Shown: piece after piece, positions 58,601 through 64,000 of the stretch
How the letters are laid out: each line of letters begins with the position of its first letter
Numbering within the stretch: the stretch's first letter is position 1
Assembly (NCBI GenBank): GCA_907163375.1
Contig: CAJQUW010003381.1
Location: 62,001-126,000 of the forward strand
Origin: Prostheceraeus crozeri
Lineage: Eukaryota > Platyhelminthes > Polycladida > Euryleptidae
Direction of reading: 5' to 3'
Length of the DNA stretch: 64,000 nucleotides
Made by a program: the position numbers and the translations under genes
The notes under the pieces: model-generated
The model's database searches: none
What the model saw: the letters and a program-made list of their open reading frames with translations, nothing else
What the model was told of the DNA's origin: nothing

Positions 58601-61515
58601 CGGATGATATTATTCAACTACGAGTATGTTCCTCAAAGTACGAAATCGCCACTAAATTTGAACTGTAACCAAGAGACTAAATCCTCTTTTGACATTTAAA
58701 TCTTTTGTACCATTGAAAGACCAATGAAGCTACCTATAAGGAATGTTAAGCTTTTGAACGGGAAGTAGGATTTTTTTGTCAGCATGTACATATAGATCGT
58801 ATAGATCGTGCATGCACATGTAAGTGTCGTAAATTATCGTTGTCTTAAAATTTCAATCATGTTCCCCATCCTAAGACTTATGCCTGCTATGTGAAAAATA
58901 CATACATGTGTTTGTTTAGACCGTTTGCTATAACTTCAAATTCTTTACTAATCTTAAAAATGCTTTTTCAGGAGACGAACTCGGACGAAGTCGTTTACGA
59001 AGAAGAGCTTTGAATCACTATGTAAGCTACAGAATCACGAACCACGTATTATGTGCAACGTTTACGTATCAACGTTTTGTGAAATATAACGGAAATAAAT
59101 ATTATGGATTTATTTTATATATAATATAATAAAATATATAAGATAATACAATGCAATGATATCGTTATATAAATATCTGTAGAGTCGACATAGAAGGACT
59201 GTAATAGCTCACTTTCACATTGCACGTAAAATAGACAGCATCGCTTCTATTGCACTTGAAGTTCTTAAGTTTACGTGTCAGCTGTGCCAATGTCAACATA
59301 GATGTCATATAGAGAACCATTTATTGTCTGTTTCCATAAGCATCAACGCAGCGTAATAAAGACAGCAAAATTTCGTTGATGAAATAGTGCCACCAGGACT
59401 CGTTTGTCTACTAAGAACCTGATTTCATCGAGGCATGTCAACCGAACATTGATTGGAAACATGAGCGCTTTGTCCAGTGTCAGCCGTGATATAGGCCTAT
59501 AACCTGGTTTCACGGCTACCTGTGTTCTGCCTTTGAGAAGGACTCCTGTGAGTGGAAACGTTGGCTGTAACTTGCAGGGTTTTCTTTATTTTGCTTACTT
59601 CATGGCTTACAGATATATCCTGGAGAACTATAACGCGTTTTGAACAAATAGAATTTCCTCCCACATTCCACTATCAACTATAATTAGAAGATGTTTACCG
59701 CGGCAGAATTTATAGCTCCTTTCAATAGGTGGCCAGATTATTCACAAGAAACTACGGGACAACGAAGGTTTGATTTCTAAAAACTGTAATTACATTCAAC
59801 ATACGGATTCCCGCGCATTACAGGGAATTCAAATTAGATGCATGAAGATAGAACTACGGTACATCTAATTCGAAATTATAACCTGGAGTCCTTCGACACA
59901 TGCTGCTTGTACTTTTCGCTAGATGCAATTTGTCGTAACATGCGTTCGTCTTTCAATAGTTTGTCTTAGAAAGCGGAACACTCTTAGGCGAAATTTACCT
60001 TGACAAACAGTATTGCACGCATTGTTGAAGCACCAAGCATAGACTTTTTGTGTACAAGTGGCATTCATCAGCAGCAAAAACACTCGTTCAACTGGTACCG
60101 GTGTTCTAGAGAAAGAGACATTATAAACTCAACAGATTTCAACAGATTAGGAAAATTGACCATTTTCACCTGCAGTTCTGAGTATTTACGTTTGTATTTG
60201 AGTAAAAACTGCTCTTATAAAGAATTTCATCAGAATGATAAGAATGAGCAAAATCAATTATTAAGATATTTCTGGAAGTTGAGATGTCCTCAAGCTCGGT
60301 CTGAACGGGATGTAACGTCGTGCACCGATGTGAAAGTAGATTTTAGACACGAATGTGTACCTGCTATTAAGGCATTAAAAGTAGATTTAAATTTCGTCTG
60401 TAGCACTTATGGTTATAAGCGGTATCATGGAAATGTGATCACAGCTTTCAGTATTGCAATTGCAGCACTTCCAAATATGCGATGTAAAAATGAGTTGAGA
60501 TATCGATATTTATTATGTTGATAAGTATCATCAATAATTGAATGAAGGGAAAATTTTGAAAATGCATTGTAGAATCTGTGCGTGAAATAATGCAGAAGTT
60601 GAATGAATGTGTAATTTATTTGGTAATGATTGATTTATGTCAAACTCGATGCGATTTCAGTCAACTTCATAGCAAGAAGACGACGGATTAGTTCTACAGA
60701 TACATGGAACAGCGGCTGGAGTATTGGGCTACTTAGTATGAAAGTAGATGCATTAGACTTCCTCATGACCGGGCACACTGATATTATGTTTACAATTGTA
60801 AAATGCTTGAATATAAGTTGGAGTGCATCTTGGGCATGAATTTTCTGCCCATGCGCTTTCCTACATACTCTCACAATTTACTGGAGAATTTGCGTGAAAT
60901 CAAAAATAATATTTTTCTGCTAATACAATTGGATAAATGAATATTGTGCATAAAATCAGGGTTCTCGGCCATTACTCGTACTTGATTTGTGACTGCAAAT
61001 CAATATAGTTTGTTGCAAAAATTACTTGCTCATTCATAAAATTTGATTTGTGTATCATCTACTTATTGATGTAGCCTCATAGTAGTAGTTAAGTTAATGA
61101 AAAGAAGAATGAAAATTTATAAAATATCTCAACGAGCAAAAATAGTTTCGGAAAAACATGGTGATTTCCCTGTAAGGTAGTAGTGGATTTTGCTCATCTG
61201 ATGAATATTAAATAGAAACCAATCTAACGTATTTCTCATTTCCACAGTCCGAAACAGGCATCGCTCGAATTCGACTTCCGCTTCCAATGATTCATACACG
61301 GAATTATCATCAGTTGTTTCCCCACGAAATGTAATATGCTTGTCAACTGGGGCAAATCGGCGAGACCGCAATCGACGAGATAGGTCAGAACTCCATGCCT
61401 TAAATTTGAGTCACATTTTGTAGCTATGTTTGTTTTTCAGGGTGGTCCTAGTAACTGTACAGCGAACACCTTTCGGAGTATTCTCAGTTCTGCCATTCCA
61501 AAAATTGGCCACTAA
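55263..61515 (+). CDS. CABLES-like gene, 5' part (four exons)
   Basis: CABLES proteins link CDK5/CDK2 with Abl-type kinases and carry a C-terminal cyclin box. Exons: 55263-55608, 58972-59021, 61248-61383, 61441-61515. All junctions have AG/GT sites and compatible phases (2, 1, 2). Motifs: RRRLAAVNFLANVSLDGT in exon 1 (conserved CABLES N-terminal block), RRTRTKSFTKKSFESL in exon 2, and, across exons 3-4, RRDR|VVLVTVQRTPFGVFSVLP, matching the family's conserved R-x-VLI...FSVLP block. The cyclin-box exons must lie beyond 64000. The first exon may begin further upstream: the ATG at 55274 is shortly after an acceptor-like CCCACCAG. Introns hold LINE and SINE insertions. Confidence 0.75.
55609..56149. 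other. intron sequence, nothing recognised
   Basis: AT-rich intronic DNA without element ends. Confidence 0.4.
56150..56965 (+). pseudogene. LINE ORF2 C-terminal remnant
   Basis: Jockey/CR1-like non-LTR RT end. DDTTLFNS-like text near 56175 (broken), FLGLAVTEDLSWKPYI near 56390, RIGSLYLAGRCLSP near 56470, then after a frame change PLMEYCCHLSAGAP near 56535, VEKRVKNLLGE near 56605, SLSLFDRYYF near 56690 and AQLWNQLPQTTFHD near 56865. It lies in the first CABLES-like intron, in sense. Truncated and frameshifted. Confidence 0.82.
56966..58971. other. intron sequence, no supported feature
   Basis: Short frames only. The stretch near 58220-58500 has scattered codon-like text but no motif I can place. 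Confidence 0.4.
58972..59021 (+). CDS. CABLES-like 50-bp exon
   Basis: Acceptor TGCTTTTTCAG and donor T|GTAAGC. A small Arg/Lys/Ser exon (RTRTKSFTKKSFESL) whose phase joins exons 1 and 3. Confidence 0.7.
59022..61247. other. intron sequence, no supported gene
   Basis: A 173-codon open stretch at 60000-60521 lacks an ATG until near its end and has no recognised motif, so I do not call it. The rest is AT-rich. Confidence 0.4.
61248..61383 (+). CDS. CABLES-like exon, Ser/Arg-rich
   Basis: Acceptor CTCATTTCCACAG; donor AG|GTCAGA. Encodes SNSTSASNDSYTELSS and the basic NRRDRNRRDR end that continues into the next exon. The minus-strand frame over it is a shadow. Confidence 0.72.
61441..61515 (+). 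CDS. CABLES-like exon with FSVLP block
   Basis: Acceptor TGTTTTTCAG; donor AA|GTGAGT. Encodes VVLVTVQRTPFGVFSVLPF, the best-conserved piece supporting the CABLES call. Confidence 0.78.
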   Translation, partial: GGPSNCTANTFRSILSSAIPKIGH

Positions 61516-62070
61516 GTGAGTTGCTGCGTGAACCAGTAAGATGAAGTTGATCAAATCAAAATGTCATTTTAGTTATTTCTAGTTTACTAAATGCTATTTT
61601 ACAGATGAATTTAGTAATTTCTAAGATCAATGCAAAATCAGTAAAAAGAATGAGATGGGTAGGGGTTCGTAATTACAGAATGCTGCTTTATTTGCTGATC
61701 AATGTTTTGAAGGAAAACATATTCTGAGCTCTGACGAAATGTATTTGGCAAAAGCATAGTCAATTTGCGCGCGAACTTTCGTGGATTCAGACGTTAGGAA
61801 GAGCATCCGAAGTTAAAAAATCAACTGGGTAAAATGTATTTGAGCTTTCATCATTTGCTAGGCTAAGTTGTAATCATGAACGCCCTTATATAAGGCCTGT
61901 CGTGATGCTAATTGCAAATAGTGCATGGAATTCTTGGATTCGGGAGAGGTTCTACTGATGTTTATGTCATATTGTGCAAAAGTATCGCTTTCATATAGAT
62001 TGCGAAATTAAAATGCATGTATGTAATGGGCCTTGATAAATGTGCAAATATGTCACTATTATATTTACTG

Positions 62071-62252
62071 GCGCTTTGGCCTTGTGGTAGAGTGTTTGCT
62101 ATGCGTCCGGGAGACCTTGTTTCAAACCTTGATCTGGTCAAACCTGAGACTTTACAAACAGGTGCGCTCTGCATTCTTGCTAAACACTGAGCACAAAAAG
62201 AATGAGAGTGGATAAATAACAACTCGGCCACATGGAAGAAAGGCTGCGTGCC
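62071..62252 (+). repeat. tRNA-derived SINE
   Basis: Head resembles a tRNA: GCGCTTTGGCCTTGTGGTAGAGTG (A-box-like) and, about 35 bases on, GAGACCTTGTTTCAAACC (B-box-like). A unique body follows with CATTCTTGCTAAACACTGAGC and GCCACATGGAAGAAAGGC, shared with the copy at 462-605. The tRNA of origin is not determined. Confidence 0.6.
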
Positions 62253-62797
62253 TGATGTGCTTCTGAGTATAAATACTGTTCATTTATTTTATCATTCTAC
62301 TTTTGAGAACATATTTATAGAATGGCTACTCTGGGTCATGGTACGATACTATAATTTCTTTGTTCAAGGCACGCATGCAATGTGAGCCCCATCATTCACA
62401 ATGCATAAAAAAAGCTATTAATAAAGTTCGATAAACGGTCAACCGTAGGAGTTCGATTAAATGGAATTCTTGTGGATTTGTAGCGATTGATCGATTTATC
62501 ATTTTGCAGCGCGAGTACAAGCATGTGCAGGGTATCATATTATGATACTAACTTGTCATTTAATTCAGTGGCCTATTTATTGAAACCACTAAAAATTCTC
62601 GTCAGCTCATGTATCGTGATTTTGCTTCGGCGCATTTACCGGTCATGTTGAGTTTCAAATATTTTCTAATGCAATAATAAATTTTACATAATGCCTACAA
62701 TATAATACTTATGGCCTAATGATATTCCGCACTTATTTTGTGTAATGTTGTGGACCTCGGTTGTGGAGGAAAGACTATATCTACGATATACGTGCTC

Positions 62798-64000
62798 CAC
62801 GCCCGTGATTACTCCTCAAATCCTCAAAAATTCCTCAAATATAGCTTAACTATGAGAAATTCCTCAAATACGACACACTACAGACTAAATGTCGGATAAT
62901 GTATTGTTTTTTGGCGAATGGCGATGATATGTAAACTTCCAAACAAGAAGCTAAGATAGAATCCTATAACATGTACCCTACATCCATGCTGCTAATCATG
63001 AATCACTCATGATTTATTTCTTTTCTTTTTCTTCTCTCATGATTTATAACTTGATGATTTTTCTCTCACACTCTTGGTAGATTTTAGATAGCGTAATCCC
63101 GCTGTGCTAGCTAGATCTGATATTTTGATTGGAAACAGTTCTGTCCTTTTATCATCTGAATGGGCAGACTGTTAAGTAGAATCTTTTCAATATATAAATG
63201 ATAATAATTTTGAAAAGAGCGACTTACTCACCAATTCATTCCACATGAGGAGAAGAGAACCGTTGCTTGTCCTTCTAGTAAGTATTTTTAAATTTCTAGA
63301 CATTTTAGGATATAATGATTTTCTTTTAGCCATGTCATATTTAGCACATCAAAAATTAACCAGTCGTTAGCTTGTTACCTTGACGCACTTTGTTGCGTTG
63401 AATGTCGTTTTCATTTCTGCAAGCTACAGGGCTGCAGATGTTCCGGTTCCTCTGGACTTATTTTGTTAAGCAGAGAAGTTGTCCGAAGTTATTGTCTGTC
63501 GAACTCACTCATTAAATGCTTTCTAGTATTTAATGAGTGAAACACTGCGATCAACCTACAGAAATTGTATATTTGAACACTGCAATTTTTTACTTCTAAC
63601 TTCTAACTAATAATATTGCTTAGAATTCCAACAATAAAATGCGACTATATGGCTGCTAAATGCATGCCATATGCTTCCATATCCATTATATGATAACATA
63701 TAGGTAGCCCAGCACACTTGGATTTCAGTGCTCTTATCAACTGTAGCGTTTGTTTCACTCACTCTCTTCCATTTTATTTCCGCTGAATATGAACACATCC
63801 GACGGGGTAAAGCGTCCCTAAATTTAGTGTTTATCTGCCTCCTGGTCACTAGCGTGTGGGGGTTGGAAGCTTATGAGGCTCTGCTATCCCATGAGTCTGC
63901 AGCTACGTTTTCCAGGGTCTGCCGACCGACATTTATCCTGGATGAATTATTCACGTATAGATCGATTTCATAATTTGCTGAACACAGGTTGGTGTGAAAT
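62798..64000. mobile_element. second copy of the CAGGCCTG hAT-like element, cut by window end
   Basis: Starts CACGCCCGTGATTACTCC and follows the element at 23008 through the CCTCAAAAATTCCTC repeats, the GGATAATGTATTGTTTTTTG block, AAGCTACAGGGCTGCAGATGTTCCGG, and GTTTTCCAGGGT. It differs by substitutions and indels (the 63000-63390 part is longer). Its right end is outside the window. Confidence 0.75.

Noticed and set aside
60000-60521. 173-codon open stretch in a CABLES-like intron
   Set aside because: No ATG near its start (TTG), no motif, AT-driven composition and no splice sites around it; an open stretch by chance or a decayed element.
62071-62145. True tRNA gene
   Set aside because: The head has A- and B-box-like words but does not fold into a clean cloverleaf, and a SINE body follows; called a SINE instead.

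Overview
This is an animal nuclear genome window: AT-rich, intron-containing, with no operons and with most recognisable sequence coming from transposable elements. Host genes are few: two U1-type zinc-finger paralogs (about 40.2-41.2 kb and 49.4-50.6 kb, plus strand) and the 5' part of a CABLES-type gene (55.3-61.5 kb, plus strand; four phase-compatible exons, the rest lying beyond the window). Together with BEL, gypsy, Crypton, hAT and pogo elements this suggests a marine invertebrate, but I cannot name the species or phylum.

Layout. 67-1699: non-autonomous hAT carrying a SINE fragment. 1.7-5.7 kb: no supported feature. 5696-12832: a nearly full-length Ty3/gypsy retrotransposon with LTRs, a 4-bp target duplication, a tRNA-Leu primer site, gag, a textbook -1 frameshift signal, pol, and an unusual C-terminal extension ending in an SGNH/GDSL-hydrolase-like domain. 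12.8-16.8 kb: mostly empty, with one LINE 3' end flanked by an 11-bp duplication. 16.8-37.4 kb: a nested pile. An old BEL/Pao pol is split by two hAT elements (one holding a 747-bp foldback) and a LINE 3' end. A younger BEL/Pao copy (22486-37090, 5-bp duplication CATAC) is in it too. That younger copy holds a hAT-like element (which in turn holds a DD41D mariner), a second hAT-like element with a 6-bp duplication, and a pogo element inside its 5' LTR.

37.4-49.4 kb: the first zinc-finger gene, a Crypton-type tyrosine recombinase gene (minus), a decayed Tc1 element and several small palindromic elements. 49.4-55.1 kb: the second zinc-finger gene, a hAT with perfect 8-bp duplications and a small MITE. 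55.3 kb to the end: CABLES-like exons with LINE and SINE insertions, and at the right edge a second copy of the element seen at 23.0-24.8 kb.

The strongest points for follow-up are the gypsy element (SGNH-like extension, U UUA AAC slippery site with an 11-bp stem 6 nt downstream, Gag start and splice donor inside the LTR, duplicated Gag domain) and the nested insertion stack, whose order is fixed by target duplications and by one empty site. All homology calls are from reading motifs, not from database searches.
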